Shown here: positions 53,696 through 63,191 of the stretch, piece after piece
Position numbering within the stretch: the stretch's first letter is position 1
How the letters are laid out: each line of letters opens with the position of its first letter
Notes under the pieces: generated by a model
The model's database searches: none
Seen by the model: only the letters and a program-made list of their open reading frames with translations
What the model was told of the DNA's origin: nothing
Origin: Microbacteriaceae bacterium
GTDB lineage: Bacteria > Actinomycetota > Actinomycetes > Actinomycetales > Microbacteriaceae
NCBI GenBank assembly: GCA_025352325.1
Contig: JANXTR010000023.1
Location: 124,001-188,000 of the forward strand
Length of the DNA stretch: 64,000 nucleotides
Direction: 5' to 3'
Position numbers and translations under genes: made by a program

Positions 53696-54958
53696 ATGGG
53701 GCGCAGGGGTGAGGGATCGGTCTATTTCAGCAGCGCGTTGGGGAAGTGGCAGGCGTCCCACTCGTTCGTGGTCAACGGTAAGCGCGTGCGCATCGCGGGA
53801 ACCGGCAGCAGCGCGAAGGAAGCAATCGACAGGCGAGCTGCGAACTATCGCAAGTATCTGTCGAGGGAGCTCGTCCCGACCCCCGAGGTTCCGCTCAATG
53901 CGCCGCAGTCGGCACCGATCAACCTGACAACGGCTGAATATTTATTGGACTGGCTCGCTCGCATCGATCGAGAGAGGGTTCAACCGACGACCTTGCGTGG
54001 CTATCGCACTCGGATCGAGAAGCACCTGATCCCGCACATCGGCACGATTCCGCTCGTACGACTCTTGCCCGATGATGTCGAGCACCTGTTTCTTTCCACG
54101 CTCCCGAGCATTGTTGGTGCTGACGGGTCCCCCTTGCTCGGGGCTTCGGTGCGCCTCAATATCTGGAAGGTGTTGGACGCGGCCCTCACGAAAGCCGTCA
54201 CGAGAAACCTCCTCCTCCGTAACCCGATGAAGGGACTGGCCCCTCCCAAGCCGACGGTGAAGGACGAAGGTCTCGAAAAATATCTTTGGCTCCCAGAGTT
54301 CTTGCTCACCAAGCTCGAAGACGAACCCCTAGAAGTGCGTGTTCGGTGGCTCACGGCGATCCTGTTGGGGTTGCGACAGTCGGAACGACTCGGCTTGACA
54401 TGGGGCGGTTCCTTCACACACCTTGCGGGGTCGAAGCCGTTGAAGCTAACTGTTCGCCAGCAGATTGCTCGCCATGAAAGTGGTTCGGCGCTGGGTTCTG
54501 GTCTCTATCTCAAGCAGCAGACCAAATCGAAGCGGCATCGTTCGTTGATCGTCCCGCCCTACCTTGCGGCGCTCTTTCGTCAGCTGAAAGAGGAACAAGA
54601 CCAGCTGAGGGATGCGCCGACTTGGAAGCCGCTACCGGGGCTCGATGACCTCGTGTTCATGACAAAGACCGGGAAGCCAATCAGGCAGCAGAACGACTCT
54701 CGTGAGTGGCATCAACTTCTTGCCAAGTACTCGACGGACCCAAGGAAGCCCGTCCCCGACCTCCGTGGTCACGCTGCGCGTCACCTCCAGATCTCGTTGT
54801 TGTTGAAACTCGGCCAACCGATCGAGATGATCCGCGATATCGCCGGGCATGGTTCAGAGATCGTCACCCGCGAGGTCTACAAGCACACCCAAGCTCAGGC
54901 GACGGCGGTGCCTCTTGCTGTGCTCGAATCCGAAATGCGGAAGCGCGTAAACGACTAG
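53696..54958 (+). CDS. int: tyrosine recombinase/integrase
   Basis: A 420-aa site-specific recombinase. The N-terminal part has an AP2-like arm-binding region (GSVYFSSALGKWQASHSFVVNGKRVRIAGTG). A core-binding SAM-like domain (TTAEYLLDWLARIDRERVQPTTLRGYRTRIEKHLIPHIG) follows. The catalytic domain shows Arg in LLGLRQSERLGL (~226), HAARHLQI (~359) and the nucleophile in REVYKHTQ (~395). It starts 8 nt after the arm repeat and adjoins attL, so it drives integration into tRNA-Ala. Confidence 0.95.
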   Translation: MGRRGEGSVYFSSALGKWQASHSFVVNGKRVRIAGTGSSAKEAIDRRAANYRKYLSRELVPTPEVPLNAPQSAPINLTTAEYLLDWLARIDRERVQPTTLRGYRTRIEKHLIPHIGTIPLVRLLPDDVEHLFLSTLPSIVGADGSPLLGASVRLNIWKVLDAALTKAVTRNLLLRNPMKGLAPPKPTVKDEGLEKYLWLPEFLLTKLEDEPLEVRVRWLTAILLGLRQSERLGLTWGGSFTHLAGSKPLKLTVRQQIARHESGSALGSGLYLKQQTKSKRHRSLIVPPYLAALFRQLKEEQDQLRDAPTWKPLPGLDDLVFMTKTGKPIRQQNDSREWHQLLAKYSTDPRKPVPDLRGHAARHLQISLLLKLGQPIEMIRDIAGHGSEIVTREVYKHTQAQATAVPLAVLESEMRKRVND

Positions 54959-55006
54959 CCGATAGAGACCCCAGCAGATCAACCGTTGACCTGCGAAAGG
55001 AAAATT

Positions 55007-55360
55007 ATGTCTATCAACTACGGGTACTACTTGCCCCTCTCAACTGAACTCTTCGGTTCCGTTCGATTTCTCGATATCTCCCCCAAGAGTGAAGGGCCGG
55101 GGTCCGACGGCAAGCAAAAGGTAGACCGCGACGGCTTGCCTCAATGGGTCGTCTCGGCCTTGGTCAAGGTCCGCGACTCTAAGACGGAGACCGAGACCTT
55201 CACGTTGTCTGCGCCGGTGGAGGTCGCTGAACGAATCAACAAAGTCGAAGAGCTGACACCCATTCGTCTCGTGGGACTTTCTGGCGGGAAATGGTCCAGA
55301 GCCACCAGCGACAAGACTGAGTGGAGCTTCCAAATCACCGGCGTTGAGGTGGCGAAGTGA
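55007..55360 (+). CDS. small element protein, possible ssDNA-binding/OB-like
   Basis: Unrecognised 117-aa protein with mainly beta character: LFGSVRFLDISPKSEGPGSDGK, WVVSALVKVRDSKTETETFTLSAPV, and LVGLSGGKWSRATSDKTEWSFQITGVEV. The alternating strand pattern with a K-rich central loop is compatible with a small OB-fold, such as a phage-type ssDNA-binding protein, which would suit a rolling-circle replicon. This is inference. GAAAGG lies 7 nt before the ATG. It overlaps the next ORF by 4 nt. Confidence 0.7.
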   Translation: MSINYGYYLPLSTELFGSVRFLDISPKSEGPGSDGKQKVDRDGLPQWVVSALVKVRDSKTETETFTLSAPVEVAERINKVEELTPIRLVGLSGGKWSRATSDKTEWSFQITGVEVAK

Positions 55361-55665
55361 GCGCCGGTCTAGCAGGCTCGCTCGTCGGCAATGCTTGGCG
55401 GGTTTGGGCTAACGAGTGGGCGGGCCGCGGCGAGAACGTTCCCGCTCTCCACCACCTCCGCAACGGTGCCGGCGATGATGCTTTCTTCGCCGTCGACAGG
55501 GCAGAGGGCTTAGCCGAGACGTTCAAGCGACTCAACCAGCAGCAAGGCGAGCTGCGGTTCGTTCTGCGCGGCTCTTGGGCCCTGCCCCCGCTGAAGTGGC
55601 TCGGTCACTGGTCGGTCTTCTCGGTCTCGCGCAGCGGGTTCAGGTCGGAGGGATTTGAAGGTTAG
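55357..55665 (+). CDS. small hypothetical element protein
   Basis: Unknown 102-aa protein, GTG start overlapping the previous gene (GTGA). It is Trp- and Gly-rich (NAWRVWANEWAGRGENVPALHHLRNGAGDD; WALPPLKWLGHWSVFSVS) with no recognisable domain. The coupled position before rep suggests a replication or copy-control role. It could also be an excisionase, but no helix-turn-helix is obvious. Confidence 0.6.
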   Translation: MSAGLAGSLVGNAWRVWANEWAGRGENVPALHHLRNGAGDDAFFAVDRAEGLAETFKRLNQQQGELRFVLRGSWALPPLKWLGHWSVFSVSRSGFRSEGFEG

Positions 55666-55698
55666 AAGAACCCAGCGGCTCAAGACGTTGGTTTGAGG

Positions 55699-55724
55699 AA
55701 AGGCGGGGCTACGGCCCCGCCTTT
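55699..55724 (+). terminator. perfect hairpin upstream of rep
   Basis: AAAGGCGGGGC-TACG-GCCCCGCCTTT, an 11-bp stem, 33 nt after the small ORF and 112 nt before rep. It reads as an intrinsic terminator but could equally be the double-strand origin hairpin for the HUH protein. Confidence 0.65.
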
Positions 55725-55836
55725 GCCATGCGGTGCGAACGCGACCGTGGAAGCCGACGACGACCACAGGAGGAGGAGGCAAGACGGCAAGCGGTAGCTG
55801 AGCAGGGCGTCGTCTGAAGCTGCCGATAGAGAGGGC

Positions 55837-56922
55837 ATGAGTTCTAAAGATGAAAGCCCCACGGACGAAGGGCTTGTTATATGCGACAAAACTGCCCGCC
55901 CGACTTTTGAAACCTCGTTTGTGAGCAGCGCCAGAGTGGAGGCAGCCGCGCGTGAGCTTCCCGAGCTACCGTCCCGAACTGCCAATGACCTACAGCCGCG
56001 TTACTCGCTCACCCTGTCCCCGGCGTCGATTCAAATTTCTCGAAGGTCCGTTATCGCCAAACCGAAGGGTGAAAATTACCGACCGCGGCAAGCAATTGTT
56101 GGCTGGTCAAAAAAGTCCCGCGCCTCAATGGTTGCCCGTCTGTGCTCGCTGGACTACGAACCGGTCTTCGGTGGCGGGGTCCGTTCGCCCGCCATGATTA
56201 CGCTGACCTACCCGGGGGACTGGCTGCCGATTGCCCCCGACGGCGTGACAGCCAAGTCTCACCTGCGTTCCCTCGCCAAGAGGTACGAACGGCAGTTCGG
56301 AGAACCGCTTGCGGCGGTCTGGAAGCTCGAATTTCAACGACGAGGAGCACCGCACTTTCACCTGTTCTGTGCTCCACCGACCGGCGCCGGATTCCGCGAA
56401 TGGCTGTCGACGAATTGGACGGGCATTCTCGACCTCCAAGACGAGGACGAACGGCGCAAGCACCTCCTAGCGGGCACTGGGCTCGATTACGACACAGGCA
56501 TGCGGTCGACTGACAGCAAGCGCGTGGCGGTCTATTTCAGCAAACACGGGTCGGCGAACTTCGGAGACAAGGAGTATCAAAATCGACCTCCGCAAGCGTG
56601 GCTGGAGTCGGGCTCGATTGGTCGTTTCTGGGGGTACTGGGGTTTGAAGCCCGCTCTCTTTCCGGTCGAGGTGTCAGACGAAGTTGCCGTTCACGCCGCG
56701 CGAATATTGCGACGCTGGTCCCGAGCCAGTGGCAAGCCCCGAAGAGTGGTCGTTTGGCGCGTCAACCAGAAGACTGGCGAGCTGCGAAAGCGTCACGTGC
56801 GACGCCGGACTCGGCGTCTTCCAGCGATCTCGGGATTTGTGGCCGTCAACGACGGGTCAGCGATGGGGAGCGCCTTGGCTCGAGCCCTCGCGCTCTCTCT
56901 AGATGAACGGAAGCAACGTTGA
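55837..56922 (+). CDS. rep: rolling-circle replication initiator (HUH endonuclease)
   Basis: A 361-aa Rep with the three HUH-family motifs in order: motif I SPAMITLTYPGD (~120), the metal-binding His-hydrophobic-His AAPHFHLF-like stretch GAPHFHLFCAP (~171), and a single catalytic tyrosine in RVAVYFSKHG (~231) with the following lysine. It should nick one strand at the origin and stay linked through the tyrosine. The C-terminal 80 residues are basic. It is convergent with the endonuclease gene and overlaps it by 24 nt. It implies that the element can replicate as a circle. Confidence 0.87.
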   Translation: MSSKDESPTDEGLVICDKTARPTFETSFVSSARVEAAARELPELPSRTANDLQPRYSLTLSPASIQISRRSVIAKPKGENYRPRQAIVGWSKKSRASMVARLCSLDYEPVFGGGVRSPAMITLTYPGDWLPIAPDGVTAKSHLRSLAKRYERQFGEPLAAVWKLEFQRRGAPHFHLFCAPPTGAGFREWLSTNWTGILDLQDEDERRKHLLAGTGLDYDTGMRSTDSKRVAVYFSKHGSANFGDKEYQNRPPQAWLESGSIGRFWGYWGLKPALFPVEVSDEVAVHAARILRRWSRASGKPRRVVVWRVNQKTGELRKRHVRRRTRRLPAISGFVAVNDGSAMGSALARALALSLDERKQR

Positions 56923-57834
56923 CGAGCCCGAGTCGAGCGCCGTCTCGATCGCTGTCTTATAGACATTCTCGTCCGGCAGGGTCACGTTGTTGAATGCCTC
57001 TTGAACTTTGTAGACCGTCGTGGACCGTTCCGTATCTTGCTTCAGCGGGACGGCGCTCCCGTCCTCGATGGGCACAAACATGTCGAGGTCGTACGCCATG
57101 AATGTGATGGACGCGGGTTGAAGGGCGTAGCGGACTAGCCCGTCGGCCCCTCCAAGTCGACGCATGATTCGGTCGTATACGGGGGTGGGGCAAACAAAGA
57201 AGAGTCCCTTGCGGCACAGTTCCTCCCGCTGAAGAACCTGCCCCTTGTAGATCAACTGGGGCAAAATTCTCTTGTTTACGTTTTCCCAGTTGAGCCCGAC
57301 CGAGGATTGAACAATGTCGCGCTCTTCCGTAAGAAGTGCCGCTCTGCTGGCCCGGTAGTTGCCCGTCGTGTCGATCGTCTGAACTTCGATTGCGACGAAC
57401 TCGACGAGGTTTCCTTCAGCATCGAGAAGCGCCAAGATCCAGTCGACGAAATAGGAATTGATGCCGTCCTTCTGCGGCAGCCGCAACTCACCACCCCATC
57501 GCTTACCAAACACGGCAACGGTCGGCTGGCCAGACTGTCGGGCGTCGGCAACAGCCTTGCGCCCCGGGCTTAGGGGAAGCCCCTTTGAAAAGGCGCGGTC
57601 GGCCACATCTCGAAGGATTCGATAGTCGCCTGCGTAAAGCCGAATCGGACAACAGATGACCGGTGCTGAGGTCACCGGCTTGATGGAGCAAGCTCCGGAT
57701 ACCAAGCCGTCGCTGAGTGTCTTCTCGCAACGCTCGCCCAGAAACGGGCAGTGAAGGCTGTGGGCCGCGGCGACGGCTTCTGGTGAACGGTCTCCGGCGC
57801 GGTATCCGAATATCTCGTAGACCGTTCCAGCCAA
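56899..57834 (-). CDS. NotI-family restriction endonuclease
   Basis: A 311-aa protein resembling the NotI family of type II enzymes. The N-terminus has YEIFGYRAGDRSPEA and cysteines at about 29, 36, 49 and 61/62 (HCPFLGERCEK; SGACSIK; VICCPIRL), consistent with the iron-Cys4 module described for NotI. The catalytic PD-(D/E)xK core reads YFVDWIL (Asp ~131) and AIEVQTIDTTGNYR (Glu ~150, Gln ~152), i.e. the E-x-Q variant. It starts TTG, 1 nt after the methyltransferase stop, and there is no nearby ATG. The recognition sequence is unknown; members recognise GC-rich sites. Confidence 0.85.
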   Translation of the reverse strand: MAGTVYEIFGYRAGDRSPEAVAAAHSLHCPFLGERCEKTLSDGLVSGACSIKPVTSAPVICCPIRLYAGDYRILRDVADRAFSKGLPLSPGRKAVADARQSGQPTVAVFGKRWGGELRLPQKDGINSYFVDWILALLDAEGNLVEFVAIEVQTIDTTGNYRASRAALLTEERDIVQSSVGLNWENVNKRILPQLIYKGQVLQREELCRKGLFFVCPTPVYDRIMRRLGGADGLVRYALQPASITFMAYDLDMFVPIEDGSAVPLKQDTERSTTVYKVQEAFNNVTLPDENVYKTAIETALDSGSSTLLPFI

Positions 57835-57835
57835 T

Positions 57836-59041
57836 TCAGACCACCCGACGCAGTTCGGCGCGGCTGACGCCGAGGGCGGCAGAGACAGACTGACCGACGG
57901 CGGCTGCCAAGAGCGGGGGCACGGCGTTCCCGACCTGTTCGTACTGGTCCACCCGAGACCCTGTGAACCTGTAGGTGTCAGGGAAGGACTGGATCCGTGC
58001 GGCTTCGCGGACCGTGAACGCTCGCTCTTGTCCGTAGTGGAAATATGCGCCCCAGTGCGGGTCGCACTTAGTCAGGATCGTCGATGCGAGGCCGTCAGGA
58101 TGAACCCGTCCGTAGCGCTTGGTGTGGTCTGAGCGCCGCGCGTCCTTCATGCCCTTCGGCAAGAGGTCGAAAGGGATGTCCGTCCAGTTGCCACCCTGCG
58201 GGATGTGCCCGAGTCGATCAAGGTTTATCTTGGTCAGCCGAGCGGCCTCGTGGTTGTGGACCCCGTCGCTACCGCCCCGCAACGCGCGCTGGTAGTCATT
58301 CGTCGCGGCCGTGCGATAGGGCTTTACAGACTCCCCCGCTTCACCGTTCAGAAGGACCGGCAAATCGTCGATCGCTTGACGAACTGAGGTGAAGGACGGC
58401 AGTTCAACCGACTTCGGCAACGCGACGATGTTGCGCCCCTCGAACCGCGAGGTGAAGTTGACGCGCATGGGAGCATGCCGGATCGGGTCAGGGAAGGCTG
58501 TGATGGCCTCCGCGCCGCCGCGGAGGGCCAAGACGATCGTCCTCCACCGTGTCTGCGGGACTCCGTAGTGCGGCGCGTAGAGGATCTGAACGTCCGCGCG
58601 GTAGTCAAGCTCCTCAAGAGACTGAAGAATCGCGGCGAGCGTAGCTCCGCCCTCAAACGACACGAGACCGGGAACGTTCTCGATGAGTACGGCACGAGGC
58701 TCGAACTCCTCGACAAACCGCAGGTACTCCTTGAAGAGGTGATTCCGTCGATCATCGGTAGACCGGAGCGGGGCGTTGATAGAGAAACCTTGGCACGGAG
58801 GGCCGCCAGCCATGAGATCGAGATCGCCCTTGTTCAGACCCAGCGACTTGCGAACTTTGGCCGCGTCGACGGTTCGAATATCTCGGCTATCCACCATGGC
58901 CTCTGGGTGGTTGAGGGCGAAAGTCGCCGCATAGGTCGGGATGAGTTCGTTGGCGTAAAGCGTCCGGAAACCGGCCTCGCTCAGACCTTCAGAGAGTCCG
59001 CCAGCCCCGGCAAAAAGGTCGACCATCGTGAGTTCGGACAT
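57836..59041 (-). CDS. C5-cytosine DNA methyltransferase
   Basis: A 401-aa m5C methyltransferase. Motif I is VDLFAGAGGLSEGL, motif IV GGPPCQGFS (catalytic Cys ~83), motif VI VLIENVPGL, motif VIII region QTRWRTIVLA, and motif X QVGNAVPPLLAAAV at the C-terminus. It modifies cytosine in the site cut by the adjacent endonuclease, protecting host DNA. It is transcribed before the endonuclease, which is helpful on first entry. A 28-nt palindrome lies 86 nt upstream of the start. Confidence 0.95.
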   Translation of the reverse strand: MSELTMVDLFAGAGGLSEGLSEAGFRTLYANELIPTYAATFALNHPEAMVDSRDIRTVDAAKVRKSLGLNKGDLDLMAGGPPCQGFSINAPLRSTDDRRNHLFKEYLRFVEEFEPRAVLIENVPGLVSFEGGATLAAILQSLEELDYRADVQILYAPHYGVPQTRWRTIVLALRGGAEAITAFPDPIRHAPMRVNFTSRFEGRNIVALPKSVELPSFTSVRQAIDDLPVLLNGEAGESVKPYRTAATNDYQRALRGGSDGVHNHEAARLTKINLDRLGHIPQGGNWTDIPFDLLPKGMKDARRSDHTKRYGRVHPDGLASTILTKCDPHWGAYFHYGQERAFTVREAARIQSFPDTYRFTGSRVDQYEQVGNAVPPLLAAAVGQSVSAALGVSRAELRRVV

Positions 59042-59126
59042 GCGTGAGCCCCTTCGTTACTTGAGAGTACGGGCGAAAGATCGCTTGAGTGGTAGCTGCC
59101 TAAGCGTGTCAATGACAGCCCAACTG

Positions 59127-59154
59127 AACTTGGCCATACGAATATGGCCAAGTT
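59127..59154. promoter_or_regulatory. 28-nt perfect palindrome upstream of the methyltransferase
   Basis: AACTTGGCCATA and its exact complement TATGGCCAAGTT flank a CGAA spacer. It sits in the control region of the methyltransferase and contains TGGCCA twice. It could be a binding site for the methyltransferase itself or another regulator; no C-protein gene is visible. Confidence 0.65.
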
Positions 59155-59186
59155 AGCGTCCACGACCGACCTTTCCGATGCTGTTC

Positions 59187-59206
59187 GGCTTAATTGAAGG
59201 CTTAAG
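59187..59206 (+). repeat. right arm repeat, candidate integrase arm site
   Basis: GGCTTAATTGAAGGCTTAAG, differing from the left copy at one base and lying 53 nt inside attR. In the excised circle the two copies would flank the attP core. Confidence 0.6.
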
Positions 59207-59259
59207 TCCTCCACGGGTGAGGGCAAGACCCTACCAAATAGGGGAAGTGTGCAAATATG

Positions 59260-59279
59260 TCGATTCCCCTAGGCTCCAC
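59260..59279 (+). repeat. attR core
   Basis: TCGATTCCCCTAGGCTCCAC, an exact copy of the tRNA-Ala 3' end without the rest of a tRNA. It marks the right boundary of the element. Confidence 0.93.
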
Positions 59280-59318
59280 TCCCCACTCAGGTCGACCGGT
59301 GCGCGCGCGCTCCCGGAC

Positions 59319-59356
59319 GTCGCACCCGCGACGCGCAGTGGCGGAGCGCGTGCGAC
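59319..59356. repeat. GTCGCAC/GTGCGAC hairpin
   Basis: A 38-nt imperfect inverted repeat with 7-bp outer arms, just outside attR. It is built like the hairpin after purB. Confidence 0.45.
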
Positions 59357-59421
59357 AAAACGCAGCGTTCGGCGATCGGTTTGGCGTTCCGTTCGGCGAC
59401 GCGGGTGACTAGCCTGGCGAC

Positions 59422-60837
59422 ATGCCCCCCGCCGCTGAGGATTCCTATCGCGATGCCCTGACCCGCGCCGAGGGGCACGTGCTCGACTGGCTCGGCTCCG
59501 TTAACTCGCGGCACGTCGGGCCTACCGCGACGGTCGAGCAACTGACGGATGCCTTCGGCGGCCCGTTGCAGGACGACCCGATCGATCCTGGCGCGGTGAT
59601 CGACGAACTCGCGCGGACCGCGGAGCCCGGCCTGATGGCGATGCCGTCTGGCAAGTTCTTCGGCTGGGTGATCGGCGGCACCCTGCCAGCCGCGCTTGGC
59701 GCCGACTGGATGGTGAGCGCGTGGGACCAGAACGCGGCGATGCGACTGGCGACTCCGGCCACCGCGGCCGCCGAGGAGGTCGCCGGGCAGTGGCTGCTCA
59801 AGCTGCTGCACCTGCCCGCGTCATCCGCCGTCGGATTCACGACAGGAGGCACGACGGCCAACTTCGTCGGGCTCGCCGCCGGCAGGCAGTTCGTGCTCGA
59901 TCAAGCGGGCTGGGACCTCGAGGGCGAGGGGATGAGCGGCGCCCCGAAGATCACCGTGCTGGTCGGCGAGGAGCGTCACACCTCGGTCGACATGGCCCTG
60001 CGCTACCTCGGCTTCGGACACGGGCGCAACGTCGCCGCAGACGACCAGGGCCGAATCCTGCCCGATGCCCTCGCTGAGGCGCTTTCCGAGATCGACGGGC
60101 CCGTGATCGTGGCCCTCCAGGCGGGCAATCTGCACTCGGGCGCCTTCGATCCGATGCGCGAGTGCATCGACCTCGCGCACGCGAGCGGAGCGTGGGTGCA
60201 CGTCGACGGCGCGTTCGGGCTATGGGCCGCGGTCAGCGACGAGTGGAAGGCCGCGACCGACGGGCTCGAGCTGGCCGACTCCTGGGCGACCGACGCGCAC
60301 AAGACACTCAACGTGCCCTACGACTGCGGGGTCGCGATCGTGTCGCGCCCCGACGTGCTGGAGAAGGTCTTCGGCGCCCGGCCCGCCTACCTGATCCAGG
60401 CGGATGACGGCCCAAGCGACCCGTTCGCACGCGTCCCCGAGTTCTCGCGTCGCGCGCGCGGCGTCCCGGTCTGGGCGGCGCTCCGTCAACTCGGCCGTCG
60501 CGGGACCATCGAGCTGGTCGAGCGCCTTGCCGCGCACGCCCGAGCCCTCGCAGACGGCATCGCCGCGCTGCCAGGCGCCGAGGTGCTCAACGACGTGGTG
60601 TTCACGCAGGTCTCGCTCGCGTTCGGCTCCGACGCGCGCACGCGGGCCGTTACTCAGCGCCTGATGGCCGACGGCGTGGTCTGGATGTCGGGGTCCAAGT
60701 GGCAGGGCCGGGACATCCTGCGCATCTCCGTCAGCAACTGGTCAACCGATGAGGCGGATGTCGCGGAGGCCATCGTCGCCGTGGCGGCCGCGATCGGGGC
60801 GGTCGACGAGATGGCCGACGGAATGACCAACGCCTGA
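59422..60837 (+). CDS. PLP-dependent decarboxylase (group II, aromatic/aspartate-like)
   Basis: A 471-aa group II PLP decarboxylase-type enzyme. It shows SGKFFGWVIGGTLPAALGADW, TTGGTTANFVGLAAGRQF, the ring-stacking His in GEERHTSVDMAL, WVHVDGAFGLWA, and the PLP lysine in ADSWATDAHKTLNVPYDCG near residue 293. Family members decarboxylate glutamate, aspartate or aromatic amino acids; the substrate is not evident. It lies just beyond the right junction of the integrative element in host-like DNA. Confidence 0.85.
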   Translation: MPPAAEDSYRDALTRAEGHVLDWLGSVNSRHVGPTATVEQLTDAFGGPLQDDPIDPGAVIDELARTAEPGLMAMPSGKFFGWVIGGTLPAALGADWMVSAWDQNAAMRLATPATAAAEEVAGQWLLKLLHLPASSAVGFTTGGTTANFVGLAAGRQFVLDQAGWDLEGEGMSGAPKITVLVGEERHTSVDMALRYLGFGHGRNVAADDQGRILPDALAEALSEIDGPVIVALQAGNLHSGAFDPMRECIDLAHASGAWVHVDGAFGLWAAVSDEWKAATDGLELADSWATDAHKTLNVPYDCGVAIVSRPDVLEKVFGARPAYLIQADDGPSDPFARVPEFSRRARGVPVWAALRQLGRRGTIELVERLAAHARALADGIAALPGAEVLNDVVFTQVSLAFGSDARTRAVTQRLMADGVVWMSGSKWQGRDILRISVSNWSTDEADVAEAIVAVAAAIGAVDEMADGMTNA

Positions 60838-60845
60838 CGGCCCTG

Positions 60846-61136
60846 TCAGCTCCTGACGACGAGTTCGAGCCGCAGGAGTGAGGCGCGGATCGATCGCACG
60901 CTCCAGCGCGTGACGAGCAGGCCGCCCAGGTATCCCGCCACCAGAAGGGGATCGAGCACTCCCGGTCCGAGCCGTGGACCGAACGCGCACACCGCCGCCA
61001 GCGCGACCAGCGCGCCGACGATCGGCCAGTCGCGCGCGGCGACCCAGGTCACGCGTTCGGCCAGCGACAGGGTGGGCAACAGCGTCATCCTGACGATCTC
61101 GGCGCCGTGTCGGGGTAGGGGACCAGTCAGACTCAC
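60846..61136 (-). CDS. small membrane protein, two TM helices
   Basis: A 96-aa (or about 80-aa, if it starts at ATG 61088) protein with hydrophobic segments [17 protein letters not shown] and [20 protein letters not shown], and a basic-acidic end. The later ATG leaves room for a promoter before the divergent permease gene. No family recognised. It is convergent with the decarboxylase, 8 nt apart. Confidence 0.5.
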   Translation of the reverse strand: MSLTGPLPRHGAEIVRMTLLPTLSLAERVTWVAARDWPIVGALVALAAVCAFGPRLGPGVLDPLLVAGYLGGLLVTRWSVRSIRASLLRLELVVRS

Positions 61137-61229
61137 TCAGTGAGCGTCCGTCCGCCCGCTTCGGCACGGGGTGATCCTCACGGAATCCTGACGGTGCCGC
61201 GCCGAATCCTCGCACCGATCAATGACACC

Positions 61230-63158
<1,929 letters not shown>

Positions 63159-63191
63159 CTTTCTCGCGCCCGCCCTCCGGGTGAATCCGCT

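Larger units (their letters stand above)
53580..59279 (+). mobile_element. 5.7-kb integrative element in tRNA-Ala with Rep and NotI-like R-M cargo
   Basis: Direct 20-bp att repeats bound five to six genes: tyrosine integrase next to the tRNA, two small unknown ORFs, an HUH replication protein, then a divergent (minus-strand) restriction-modification pair. In one sampled 60-nt line the element is 57% GC against 70% in the flank, consistent with recent transfer. Integrase-arm-like repeats lie just inside both ends. No FtsK/TraB-like translocase or conjugation gene is present, so it resembles a plasmid-like integrative element rather than a self-transmissible AICE. Confidence 0.92.
59042..59421. 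other. right end of the element and junction, noncoding
   Basis: No gene. This segment holds the palindrome upstream of the methyltransferase, the right arm repeat, attR, and then host sequence with a GTCGC-bounded hairpin before the decarboxylase gene. Confidence 0.75.

Noticed and set aside
59260-59279. Second tRNA-Ala gene
   Set aside because: Only the 3' 20 nt are present, with no cloverleaf; it is attR.
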